Positions 46,318 through 56,423 of a DNA stretch of 64,000 nt are shown here, piece after piece. A program made the translations under genes and the position numbers. Position 1 is the stretch's first letter; each line of letters opens with the position of its first letter. Origin of the DNA: Cocos nucifera (lineage: Eukaryota; Streptophyta; Magnoliopsida; Arecales; Arecaceae); assembly GCA_006176705.1 (NCBI GenBank), contig QRFJ01000493.1, positions 186,001-250,000 of the forward strand. Direction: 5' to 3'. Below the pieces are notes generated by a model, which saw only the letters and a list, made by a program, of their open reading frames with translations, did not search any database and was not told where the DNA came from.

Positions 46318-47615
46318 TGAAGGAAATGCGCAGGATTTTTAGCTCTACTTTTAAATTTTTTTTTTGATAAATACATAGTAGATAATATTATTAATCATAT
46401 TAATAATAAAAATCTAATGATCTAATCTGAAAACCCTACATGCTATAGGATCTAATGTATTATACATGCATGCATATCTAAAAAAAAATAAGATAATAGT
46501 AAAACTATTTTACTGCTCTACATGTTTAGAATACATTATCTTTTTGTGGATAGATGAACTCTATAATCTGATCTTCTCGATGTAAATCTGAATGCCACGA
46601 CGTAGCCACACATGGGTCTAGCCTCCATGGATAATCCATATGAGACCCAGATCCGATCAACTCCTCGTGAGTGCTAGCTCGTATAAAAGTCTTCAACGAC
46701 TGATTTATGATTGAACACCTTCGATCTTGCTTCACAGGCTCTTCAAACACTTTGGATTGTTGATGAATGCAGAAGATATGTAGCGAAGGCTTTCACCAAG
46801 ATTTATGAACTCACGACCCTCGTAACTTATAGATTTGATTTCCAAAACCCTAGGTATAGATCCTAAGGTATGCTCTCACCCAAAAATCTTTTACACCTAG
46901 AACTCTCTTATTTTTCATGCACACAAAAAGAAACTTTTTCTTCTCTCCTTTTGATGTATCTCTCTTCTTTCTTCCTCATCATTTGCACATCCCAAAAAAT
47001 TCCATGCATAAATAGATGCGCTAGCTTTAGAGAGGCATGGAGGGTTCTAGATAAGATGGTTGGCTTGTTCATTCAAACTCAAACTCTTTTAAATTTGAAT
47101 AACAACCGGCCTATATTATCTACATGGGGTGTGAGAAAAGAGGGTGCATGCCCTCCCTTGCATGGAAAATGTTCATGAGAAACATTTTCTCATGGAGAAA
47201 GGATGGCGCAAATTTTTGTGATGTGGCACATGGGAAGACTAGTCAAACTAGTCTCATTATCTTTCCTCCAATCAAACCAATCCAATCAAAATTGGTTAGG
47301 CCCAATTAGATTAGATTAAACCCAAATTATTTAGGCTTAGTTAAATGCTAATCAAATAAAAAATTAATTAAGCCCAACCCCTAATCAAATCAGGGATTAA
47401 ACCTTCTTGATGATTAGATCATCTTATAATCTAATCGGATCGAATCCAAATGAATCCAATTCAATTGGTCTTGATCCAAAAATAATCATTCAATGAAATT
47501 GAATTAATTAGTGATCAAATTACTAATTAAACTTCTCTTGATCAGTCATTAGATTGGATAGGAACCTCTAGTGGGTGTGATCCCATAGGTTCGAACCTAA
47601 GCCGATAGCATAGGA
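46318..47615 (-). mobile_element. Copy C right LTR, truncated
   Basis: Starts TGAAGGAAATGCGCAGG and follows the Cop3 LTR plan (AGTGCTAGCTC, CAAATTACTAATTAA, GATAGCATAGGAACCAA), but with far lower identity to 29722-32552 than the two copy B LTRs share. It breaks off at about 47615 against a different element. No gene. Confidence 0.8.
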
Positions 47616-48480
47616 ACCAAATGTTGGTACAATATCCTAGCATCACCTAGCTCTGATACCAATTATTGTTCCATCGATGGCCGCTTTGATACCAATCTAT
47701 CAGGATCAATCCTTGCTGCTCAATGATTATGAAAATAGCAACAAGAATTTGAGAAAAGGGATGGCCATTCTATTGAAATCCTAGCAAACCCTAGGCATGG
47801 AGAGAAGGGAGAGAATGAGAGAGGAAGAGAGATTTTTAAGGAGAAAAGGCTTGTATTGATTCCATGCTTAGTTTACAAAACTCAGTATAGAGTATATATA
47901 CCTGGTCAAATAAAATCCAACCTAAAGAACTCCTTTAGCTAACCTGATGTGATGCACTCTCCGAGCCCATGTACACCCATGTCTCCTATGCACACATCCA
48001 TTGGACAAATCCTAGTCCAATCCATAGGTTAGCCCCCTTAGGACCTTACAAATCAAGGCTCTAAGTCCCTAGGATTAAACCCAATCTTAGGCCAGAATAG
48101 AAACTATGTTCTGTTCTTTTCACTACTCAAGCTGGCTCAGTCAGCAATCGGATCGGCTCGATGGTGATGTCTCCTACGAGAGTCCAAATCACAACTCTAT
48201 GTTCTGCTGCTCGAGCTGGCTCTCTTAGGGTTTGAGCCAGCTCGAATGGCTCTGACAAGAATCAAGCCAGCTCTTCTAGCATACCAGCCTGATATACTTT
48301 CTAAACTTTTGCTCAAACCAGCTCTCTCAAAATTCAAGCTGATTCATCTTCAACTCGAGCTAACCCTTTTGCAGCTCAGGCTGGCTCTTCTGATAGGATC
48401 CAAGCTAGCTCTTCTGAAGTGTTTGCCGAAACTTTTCGATGGTTGATTCCATTCACTCCTTGCTCTCTTTCCATTTACTT
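47616..48480 (-). mobile_element. Minus-strand Cop2-like LTR fragment with two primer-like sites
   Basis: On the minus strand 48480 to about 47700 reads as the promoter and leader half of a Cop2-related LTR (GGAGACATGGGTGTACATGGGC at 47966-47987, inverted). TTGGTATCAAAGC and ATTGGTATCAGAGC follow about 36 bases apart (inverted at 47685-47697 and 47651-47664). 48120-48430 carries many GAGCCAGCTCGA-type motifs. No gene. Confidence 0.65.
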
Positions 48481-48982
48481 TCAAGGCTTGAGAGCACCAT
48501 ACCTGAGCTCATAGGCTCGATGGTGGTGAACAGAACTAGACAAAATTTTCTATTTGGAGTCTTAAGACCTATTCCAATAAGATCTTAAGGGTGGCTAACA
48601 CATGTATGGATCGGGTTTAGATCCAAGAAATGAAAGCATGGGAGACATGGGTGTACATGGGCTCGGTGAGTGTTTTCATGTATTGGGTTAGCCAGACAAA
48701 TTTTTGGTCGGGCCTAATAGCTATGTATAAATACATAGATTGTATTAGGATTTTATAACGTGGATTAGAATACAGATCTTTTCTTCCTCAATCTCTCTTT
48801 TCTCTTCTCTCTAGAGTTGCTATCCCAAGAGGGGCGCCTCCCTCAAGCTCAATGAGGGAGGTGCCCCATCACAAATCCAGATTAGGTGGATCAATAGTCT
48901 GCTATCTTAGAGAATGTCAAGGTTCTCCTAAGGTCCATGCTAAATATTAGGGATTTTCACAACACGTGGTATCAGAGATAGG
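48481..48982 (+). mobile_element. Cop2-like LTR fragment and primer site, plus strand
   Basis: Matches 52141-52604 (GGGCTCGGTGAGTG, TGTATAAATACATAG TATA region near 48722, ATGAGGGAGGTGCCCC). It ends CACAACA at 48964, followed by TGGTATCAGAGATAGG (48967-48982). The 5' part is missing. Together with the preceding feature it makes an inverted pair. Confidence 0.75.
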
Positions 48983-49904
48983 TGATGCCATGGTGATGTC
49001 ACAATAGTGCACCCCCTAAAGATTTTCTAGGAGCACGAGCCTTCTTGGTTTTTGCCAAGAAGAGGAGGGCACACCCCCTTCTTAGCGTGCGCTCCATGTG
49101 GATAAGAGGAGGGCGCCCTAGATGGTTTGGACTCTAGGTGTTTTGATGAGATCAAAAACCATGGAGATAACCCTACGCCCGCTCCTCACCTTTATCTATA
49201 GTTGGCACCAATTTTGGATTGGCTTTGGCAATAAAAACCAGATGAGATCTATTTCTAGGCATGGCATATCAGATTGGAATCTTATTTAATCAAGCAAGCT
49301 AGTTGCTTAATGTGCAGGGACTCAGGGTAGTGCAGGAGTCTCTATAAGAACCCCTGCACCCTAGGTTTTCCCCATGCCCAAAGGCTGCCACCCTCCTCTC
49401 CATGCCATCTTCTCTTGCTCTTCTTCCTCTTCTCCACACCCAAGTAGTTGGGCAAAACAGCAGAAGAAGTTCCACATCCTGTTGGTGCAAGGATCAGTGA
49501 GAGACGACATTGTTCGTAAGACGAACGGGCAACCTTCAGAGATCAATTTGAAGGTTCTACAGGAAGGGAAGACATTATATTTGATCTTTGGAGATCAGAT
49601 CTAGTAGGAGACGACATCCAAATCTGATTTGAGTAGACTTTGGTAGAGGTCGGGCACGTGCATGGCTAGATCCAAAATCTCGAAGTGTAGTTAGATCATC
49701 GGTAGGGTAAATTGTTTACCCAGAATTAGGTAACAATCATTGTTAGAAAATTAATTTAATTTTAGCTTTTTAATATCAGATCATACCAATCAAATTTGAG
49801 AACTCTCAGATCTAATCAAATCATTGTAAAATTTTTTTAAAATTCTACTATAGATCTGATCAAATCAGATCCATCCTGCGGCAGGAAAACTAGGTTTTCC
49901 TTCA
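48983..49904 (+). mobile_element. Cop1-like LTR fragment
   Basis: From about 49000 it resembles the last 900 bases of Cop1 LTRs: GAGGAGGGCACAC, a TATA-like CTCTATAAGAACCCCTGC, CATGCCCAAAGGCTGCC, and the end GGTTTTCCTTCA at 49904. The left boundary is unclear. The frames at 49361-49604 are LTR leader. Confidence 0.65.
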
Positions 49905-49964
49905 CATACTTGGTCAAGGTTTATGCATTGAAGAAGATGAAGCTCTTGATTAGGAGAAAGTTTC
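49905..49964. other. Short unassigned linker
   Basis: Sixty bases between the LTR end and the transposase pseudogene; nothing recognised. Confidence 0.4.
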
Positions 49965-50960
49965 AAAAAAGGCAGCAAAGCGAGCTTGGATCATAGCATT
50001 AACTTTTTCATTAACTTGTTTCTCTATTTGAGCTTGAATCTTAGCTCTAACCTCATCTTGTAATTGAGTTCAAACATCTTCCTTAATGCTATCTACCAAA
50101 GATTTCTTAGCTTGTTCGACAACCCTTTACACCTCTTCTTGCATATTTTCATTATTCCTAGCTCTATTAGATAGTGATTTCTTTCCAGCACCTTTGCCAT
50201 GAAAATAACTAGACTTTTTGCCAAGTACTTGCAGTAATATGTCATCACAAGTCATTTGGGATTCATCTTCTTGTGTTTGTTGAACAACCTCCTCAAGTTG
50301 TTCCTGTAATAGATTATAGAAGATAAGATGCCTAAATAATGCATAATGAATTTTATGATCAATAAGAAAAGTTTTTTAACTAACTAACATGGATCTCCTT
50401 GGATTTAGGGTTAGACATACTAATTCTCTTTCTTTATTTTTCTTAGTGTGCTGAATCAACCAAACCTCATCTGGTGGTACTTTTTCACCTTTTTCTGGGT
50501 CCCTCTGAAATGAATCACAAAAAAATAAGTGTTTCATTTAGAACTTCCTAAAACTATGTTAAATCTTCAACTTATTCTAAAAACTTAGAGTTGATTCTTC
50601 AACTTTAGCATAAGATCGGGGGTCACATGTATGCTGAGTAACTAGCTTTGCCCTATTTGCTGCATTTTGCTTGCTTATTTTCTACAAACAATGGATGCAT
50701 GCAAATAACATCACTTATAAATCCAAAATGATGATATATATATTTTAAATATATATTAAACTTTAATTTGCAAAAACTTAAAAGTATCAGAGCTGAAGTA
50801 TGCCATCATATATTTTCAATCTTTTGGAGTAACATCCTTAGGAATATTAACCAGCCTCTTCTCATCAGTTCTAAATTTCTTATATAAATCATCCAAGTGA
50901 TTTCTCCAACCTCTACAAAGTCATTGCATGGTGGCTAACATAAAAGCAAATAAATGATAT
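49965..50960 (-). pseudogene. CACTA-type (Ptta/En/Spm) transposase-like pseudogene, split exons
   Basis: Four minus-strand blocks in the correct order match the plant Ptta/En/Spm transposase region. About 50780-50930 reads RNHLDDLYKKFRTDEKRL and VNIPKDVTPKD. 50583-50690 reads SKQNAANRAKLVTQHTC then RSYAKVEE. 50410-50507 reads RDPEKGEKVPPDEVWLIQHT. 49965-50290 reads VLGKKSS then helical EQAKKSLVDSI and QDEVRAKIQAQIEKQ. Gaps between blocks look like introns (an acceptor TTCAG precedes RDPEK). Stops at expected Trp and Arg codons break it. It belongs to a class II transposon lineage, unlike its neighbours. Confidence 0.7.
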
Positions 50961-51239
50961 TCATTCCTATCATCTTCCATAGCTTAAACTTCTCCTAGAA
51001 AACACAAACAATCAATTAGTTGGGAGGTTTGAGTCAATTCTATAATTTAAAATCTACTAGGTTGATTGTGAGCTCATGCAAAACAATCAAATTGTAAACT
51101 TTGGGATTAGAGTTATAATTTCTAAGCAAGGATTTTGGGAGAGTAGACGTAGGTATTGAGTTTAGTGCTGAACCACTATAAAATTGATGGTGTTTGCGTG
51201 TGTAACTATGTTCATCTTCTTGCAATTTTTTTTCTCAAC
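50961..51239. other. No recognised feature
   Basis: AT-rich sequence between the transposase pseudogene and the copia gag. A short minus-strand frame at 51040-51225 has no recognisable motif. Confidence 0.4.
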
Positions 51240-51731
51240 AAATCCTTGCCTTTATTTATTTTTTTACAATTCACATTCATATAAGTGAAAAGCATTTCTT
51301 TCTTTTCAAGTCCATACCTTTTTCTTCTCATAAATCTTCTAAATCTTCATATTATCATGGCTAATTCATTTTCATTATCGATTTTCTCCAACTCATCACT
51401 TTCATTTTCATCATTTTTCACTGATTTGAGAACTGCTATTTTCCCTTTGTTAGCCTCTTCTTCAATATTTGGATGCATACTCAACTCATGAGTCATGAGT
51501 AAGCCTATGAGTTCCTCCAAAGGTAGCCTATTTAGATCTTTTACTTTTTTAATGATATCACCTTGGCTTCCCAGTTCTTTGGTAAAGACTTAAGATCTTT
51601 GTTTGTACAATCCTTACCAAGATTTTTTAGGCCATTGATAGTATCAGTGAATCTTATAAACATTTTAATGATAGTTTCATGAGGTTTTATCTTAGATAAT
51701 TCATATTTATGTACAAGCATATTAATTTTTA
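51240..51731 (-). pseudogene. gag: Copia gag pseudogene, C-terminal piece
   Basis: On the minus strand, reading from the insertion: INMLVHKYELSKIKPHE, MFIRFTDTINGLKNLGKDC, SLPKNWEAKVISLKK, a frameshift, then DLNRLPLEELIGLLMTHEL and an acidic stretch. Finally comes a basic FRRFMRRKRYG leading toward where a zinc knuckle would be. This is the UBN2 gag of a different copia lineage from Cop1-3. It continues across the LTR insertion at 52713. Confidence 0.8.
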
Positions 51732-52707
51732 TGAGGATTTATAGTGCTCCCAAGCCTTGGGAGGCCACAAGTGGAGACTAGGACATGAGTTATCCTAGGG
51801 TGGAGGTGGTGCATAGCCCTCCATGGGCTCGTGGTCTGGGTGTTCGGTACCTTGAGGGGCTTAGTTGGTGCTTTGGATACTTGGGATTCAAGGTGGAACG
51901 AGGAACCAAAGTCAGAAGATTGAAGACCATCAAAAAGAAGCTTTCTGCAGATTAGTCAGCTCAGTTTGAAATTGGGTCGGCTAAGTCTCAGAGCATAGGA
52001 CAGACAAAAGATTGCATTCGAGACTGTAGACACAGCATAGAAACTAGACTGGCTTAGTTTGAAACTGAGCTGACCTAGTCTCAGGTTAGCTGGCTCAGTG
52101 CTGAGACTGAGCCGGCTCGATGTGCGGGCAGAGTTACGCATGGGTTCTATTTGGGATAGGATAGGGACTTATCCTAGGGGTCTTAAGGCCTGGTTCAAGA
52201 GGTCTTAAGGAGGCTAACTCATATATAGATAAAGCTTAGATCCCGAGGATGAGAGCATGGGAGACATGGGTGTACATGGGCTCGGTGAGTGCTTTCATGT
52301 ATTGGGTTAGCCGGGGAGTTTTTGGTCGAGCCTAATGGCTATGTATAAATACATAGGTTATATTAGGGTTTCATAATGTTATGGAATATAGATCTTTCCT
52401 CCCTCAATTCTCTCTTCTTCTCTTCTCTCTAGAGTTGCCACCCCAGGATTCTTGAAGAAGCCCTAGAGAGGGGGGCATCTCCCTCAAGCCTAAGGAGGAA
52501 GGCGCCCCATCAGAGATCCAAGTGGAGGATCGATGGTTTGCTACCCATAGAGAACGTCATAGGTTCTTTCAGATCCATGCTAAAGATCTTTGGCTTCCGC
52601 AACATGGTATCGGGGCTTGTGATGCTAAGGATGATTGCCATTTGAGCGATACCATGGTTCCTTCAATTGGTATCAGAGTGAGGTGATGCTAGTTGATGCA
52701 CTTACAA
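51732..52707 (+). mobile_element. Cop2-family LTR insertion with internal primer-like sites
   Basis: Inserted into a copia gag, flanked by TTTTA at 51727-51731 and 52708-52712. The first 873 bp (TGAGGATTTATAGTGCTCCC...CGCAACA, 51732-52604) are a Cop2-like LTR with TGTATAAATACATAG near 52343 and several GAGCTGGCTCAG-type motifs (51955-52130). The remaining 103 bp hold TGGTATCGGGGC (52605) and ATTGGTATCAGAGTG (about 52671). No internal genes are present. Confidence 0.75.
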
Positions 52708-52712
52708 TTTTA

Positions 52713-53045
52713 GATTTTTTTACTTGATTGGTACTCTCATGGATAATCTCAAATCTATTCTAAATCCTTTTTTATAGAAATATAAGTATAAATCCTATTA
52801 AATTCATTAGTATCAATAGCACAATGCAGTATATTCATGGTCCTAGCATTCAATTAGGCCATCCTCTTATTAAGATCATCCTAATTCTTTTTTGGCTTGA
52901 GAGATGGCACACCATCAATAATAATAATGGGTGTGTGATGGCTATTGATTATAACACTACTCTACATATCCTTAGGATATGTTTTGATTTTTATTTACAT
53001 TTCACTCCCATTCTTTTTGATAGGATTTTTGCTTTCCAAACATAA
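52713..53045 (-). pseudogene. gag: Copia gag pseudogene, N-terminal piece
   Basis: Minus-strand reading gives LNARTMNILHCAIDTNEFNRI, then IIHESTNQVKKSKI directly at the LTR insertion, and resumes as INMLVHKYEL at 51731. This is the first half of the same UBN2 gag. Stops and at least one shift are present, and the extreme N-terminus near 53045 is poorly preserved. Confidence 0.75.
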
Positions 53046-54160
53046 AGCTCAAGGAGCTCGAGGTGCTGCATCACATTGCAAAAAAAAACAAGTCCTTAGA
53101 TGATACTCCTATCCCGAAAAGAGGTCGAGCCAAGGCTATCCATGCCCAACTAGCTGTCAACTCCCATTGACCACTAACCTAGGGATCAATTCTGAGGAGG
53201 GGGGCTTCTTTCTCAAGAGCCTTGGTCATCTCCCCCCTCATATTAGTCACTCTAGGAGAACAACTTCTCCCTTCATCTGCATCTTCATCCCTCCAAGGTG
53301 CAACAACACCTCAGGGTTCTTCATGCGTTTCTCCTCACTGAGCCAACCCTCCAGCCTCAGCTCTAGAAAAGTCCCATGCAAAACTTGGGTAGGGCATTCA
53401 AGATTGAAGGTCATGCTTGATGAACAACTATGTCACCTATGAACTACATTGGACCACCATTCTTTCAGCTGATGTTGAGGTGATTGATGTGAAAAATCCT
53501 AGATACTGCATCAAGGACTCTTATGATTTCCTTCTTTGAGTGAGTTCAAAAAATTCTCCTCTTCATCTTCCCCCTCCCTTTTTCTTACTATTCTCATCTC
53601 TTTCGTAGCTCGTCCATCACGTGGACCACTTTGTGGGAGGTTTGAAGAAGGCCCTGCAATCCTCGATGGAGGCCAAGTTTTGAGCTGCATAGGCTGAAAA
53701 GAAGGTAGTCGAGGCTTTAAAATTGGCCAATAGGAAGATTGAGTCCTTGAAGACCAAAATAAAATTGATGAAGGTCGAGGTGGAAAATGCTTGGGTCTAG
53801 GCTCATGGTCGAGTGATCAAGGCTCTCTACATAGTGGCTGCCTAGTGGGAGAAGAAGCTAGAGGACATGAAGACCAAAGCAATTGAAGCTTTCCACTTAG
53901 ACGAATTTATGGTGGCTAAACTAGAATTTGTCACCGACCCTTATCTAGAAGGCTTTGTAGACACAAGGCTAAGGTCCAATACCTTTCCCAAATATCCACA
54001 TAAGCTTAGTAGACACCGATGAGGAGGGACATGGATCGAGAGGTGCCAAGGACATGCCAACTGAAGATGTTGGAGTTGTCCCCAACCTCTAACCATGATC
54101 GTGTTGGTAGAGTCTAACAACCAAACCAAGAAGCCTTACACCCCCATCGACGCTTAGGGC
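53046..54160 (+). pseudogene. Decayed helical ORF, unrecognised
   Basis: 53046-53540 has two partly open frames without known motifs (KKNKSLDDTPIPKRGRAKAI; SYDFLL). A GTGAGT...TTCGTAG segment (53539-53607) could be an intron. 53608-54110 then reads VGGLKKALQSSMEAKF, AEKKVVEALKLANRKIESLK, IKLMKVEVENAWV, WEKKLEDMKTKAIEAF and FVTDPYLEGFVDTRL with TAG or TGA at four places. Long charged helices suggest a coiled coil. The frame resembles accessory ORFs that accompany plant gypsy (Tat-type) elements; that is inference. I do not recognise a function. Confidence 0.5.
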
Positions 54161-54449
54161 TTGTTTTTTTTCTCTTCTTTTTTGTTTTTGCACTTAAGCT
54201 TAGCAATGGCTAAGCAAACATTAAGGTTGGGCCATTTTTGTATTCTTTAGCTTTGGCTGAACTAGTTTTGTAATCCACCCAACCTATCCATTATAAAATT
54301 TTTTGTCTTCAATACAAACTTTACTTCTTTAGCTTTGTCTTTGTTGCTTGTTGTTTGTTTGCTTATTTCTTTTTGTCTCCCATATTATTTCAAGTTGTGC
54401 AGGTCAGTCCTCAGAGTATTAGTCACCGTCATCTTTGCCATTTGCTTAA
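54161..54449 (+). other. T-rich stretch, no gene
   Basis: Reads like the 3' untranslated region of the preceding decayed ORF (CTTAAGCTTAGCAATGG, TTGTATTCTTTAGC, AATACAAAC). No ORF with motifs. Confidence 0.4.
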
Positions 54450-55090
54450 CTCATTCGATGATGAAGAGCACCCATTGGCTGCATCATTGGCCTCCATTCA
54501 ACTCGTCCAAAGATGAGAAGCATCCATTGGCCTCATTGTTGGCCTCTACTTGACTCATTGAGGATAAGGAGCATCTATTGGCCTCATCATTGGCCTCCAC
54601 TTGACCCATTCGAGGATGAGAAGTGCTTGTTGGCCTCATTGTTGGCCTCCACTTGACTTGTTCAAGGATGAGGAGCATCCATTGATCTTATTATTCACCT
54701 TAGCTTGACTCGTTCGAGGATAAGAAGCACTTGCTGGCTGCATCGTTGGCCATCACTTGACTCATCTAAGGGTAAAAAGCACCCATTAGACTTATCATTG
54801 GCATCTGCTTGACTCATCTAAGGATGAGGAATGCCTATTAGTTGCATCATTGACCTTTACTCAACTCGTTCGAGGATGAGTAGCATCAGTTAGCCTTATC
54901 TTCGATCTTTGCTCGACTCATTTGAGGATGAGGAGCACTATTGGTCTTGTCTTCGACCTCCGATCGACTCATTTGAGGATGAGGAGCACCTATTGGTTGC
55001 ATTGTTGGCTTTCGCTTGCCTCATTCAAGGATAAGGGGTGCTCGTTGGCCACATTATTGGCCTTTTCTCGACTTGTCCAAGCATGAGGAT
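54450..55090. repeat. Minisatellite, about 51-52 bp unit, about 12 copies
   Basis: The unit runs approximately CATTGGCCTCATTGTTGG then CCTCCACTTGACTC then RTTCGAGGATGAGGAGCAC. Successive CTTGACYC landmarks fall at about 54549, 54600 and 54652, then continue with growing divergence to 55090. A period near 51 keeps frame, so both strands show 17-residue repeats (for example EANDEANRCSLSS on the minus strand), which I read as a by-product. It is cut on the right by an LTR. Confidence 0.85.
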
Positions 55091-55100
55091 GAAGAAAACA

Positions 55101-55916
55101 TGCAGGGATTTCTAGCATGCATTTTAAAATTTTTTAGAAAAATTAATAATAAAAGATAATAGATTAATCTAATTAATCTAATCATGCTAATGATCTAATC
55201 ATAAAACACACTATACTAGGATCATAACATGATATATATGCATATAAAAATCTGAAAGCAAAGAACGGTAAATCTTATTTACTATTCTACTCGTGTTCAG
55301 AACATAATATCTGAGTGCGAATAGATGATCTCCATAATTGAAACCCATGGATTGGAGCTCCTCATATTACAATGTAGCCGCATAGAGTGTTCGGTCTTTA
55401 TGGATCATCCACATGAAGCTCTAGATCCCAATTAGCTCCTTCAAAATGCTAGCTCCTTGCCAAAATTTTTGATAGTTGATCTTGATCAATCTTGATTGAT
55501 CTCCTTCTTTTGATCATTGAGACACTCCAAGAGACTAGAATAGACACTACGGAGCATAATGAAGAGGTGCGGGAAGTTTGGTGGAGTGGTGACACTCATA
55601 ACTCTCATTCTCACTTTCTGAATCTTAGGTTAAAATCCTAGGGCAAACCGCACCTTCAAACCCAAGAGTCCCACTCTCTGAATTTTTTTTGACACTCAAA
55701 ACACCTCATGCCCAGAAGTCCCTCATGCCCATCTTAATTTTTCCCATGAAAACTCTTTCACAAAAAATCAAACACTCCCTCTCTCAGACCTGATCTAAGA
55801 TAAGAAAGCAGGAAACAGGATGAGAAGGGACTCTATGAAAGAAAATCCTCATGCCTAGAAGATCCCTCACGCCCACTCTCTCCTTTTTCTTGATGAAACT
55901 TTTTTTACTCTTAGAA
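55101..55916 (-). mobile_element. Cop3-like LTR fragment
   Basis: Starts TGCAGGGATTTCTAGCATGC, matching the Cop3 LTR boundary at 29722, and follows the same plan (ATAGATGATCTCCAT, GTAGCCGCAT, AATGCTAGCTCCTT, TTGATCTTGATCAATC). No primer site lies to its left, so this is an outer LTR end or a solo LTR. It is cut on the right by the CACTA terminus. Confidence 0.7.
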
Positions 55917-56423
55917 CACTACAAGAATCTAGACTATTAATGACGACAAACTATCATCATTAATAGTCCTTCCACCGTCGCTAATATCATTGTAAAAGCC
56001 AATCTAAAAAATCCTTATCGCTAATTGCCACTATTAGCAATGGCAAAATGAGCCATCACTAATAAGACTATTGCGACGACTTTAGAGATGAAATAATTTT
56101 ATTATAAATTATTTTTTAATATTTAACTTAAATTTTTAGAAAAAAATTTAAAAAATATTAGCGACGGCATTTTCGTGGCTAATGCCATTGCTAATAATAA
56201 TTAGTGACCAAAAATACTATCGCTAATGCCATCTCTAATTTTTTTTATTTTTAAATAAAATTAAAATAATATATTTAAAAAAATATTAGCGATGATAATT
56301 TAGTCTCTAATGATATTGCTAATAGTTATTAGCGACGGCAACTCTCGTCACTAATAGTTATTAGCGATGGCATCTCCAACGGTAATATTTAATTTTATTT
56401 TTTTTAAAAAACTAATAGCAATA
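55917..56423. mobile_element. CACTA transposon terminus with subterminal repeats
   Basis: CACTACAAGAATCT (55917) is the plant CACTA terminal inverted repeat start. A perfect 12-bp inverted repeat follows: GACTATTAATGA (55932-55943) and TCATTAATAGTC (55957-55968). The next 450 bases carry multiple TTAGCGACGGCA/TCGCTAATRYCAT subterminal repeats in both orientations. The other end (CTTGTAGTG) is not in view; the fragment is cut near 56423. No transposase is present. Confidence 0.75.

Larger units (their letters stand above)
32553..47615 (-). mobile_element. Copy C: second Cop3 copia element, split by Cop1
   Basis: On the minus strand: a truncated 5' LTR (46318 to about 47615), primer site (46300-46315), leader, gag, protease, integrase, partial reverse transcriptase, polypurine tract, then the LTR at 29722-32552. 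Without the Cop1 insertion the interior is about 5.0 kb. The reverse transcriptase core and RNase H are deleted near 32675. Its right LTR is clearly diverged from its left LTR, so the two are not a normal pair. Confidence 0.8.

Noticed and set aside
53539..53607. Firm intron call
   Set aside because: GTGAGT...TAG boundaries look right, but a TGA precedes the donor in the best frame, so splicing is only a possibility.
54450..55090. Possible CRISPR array or repeat-protein gene
   Set aside because: Units are contiguous without unique spacers and diverge gradually, as in a minisatellite; the repeated frame has no start or domain.
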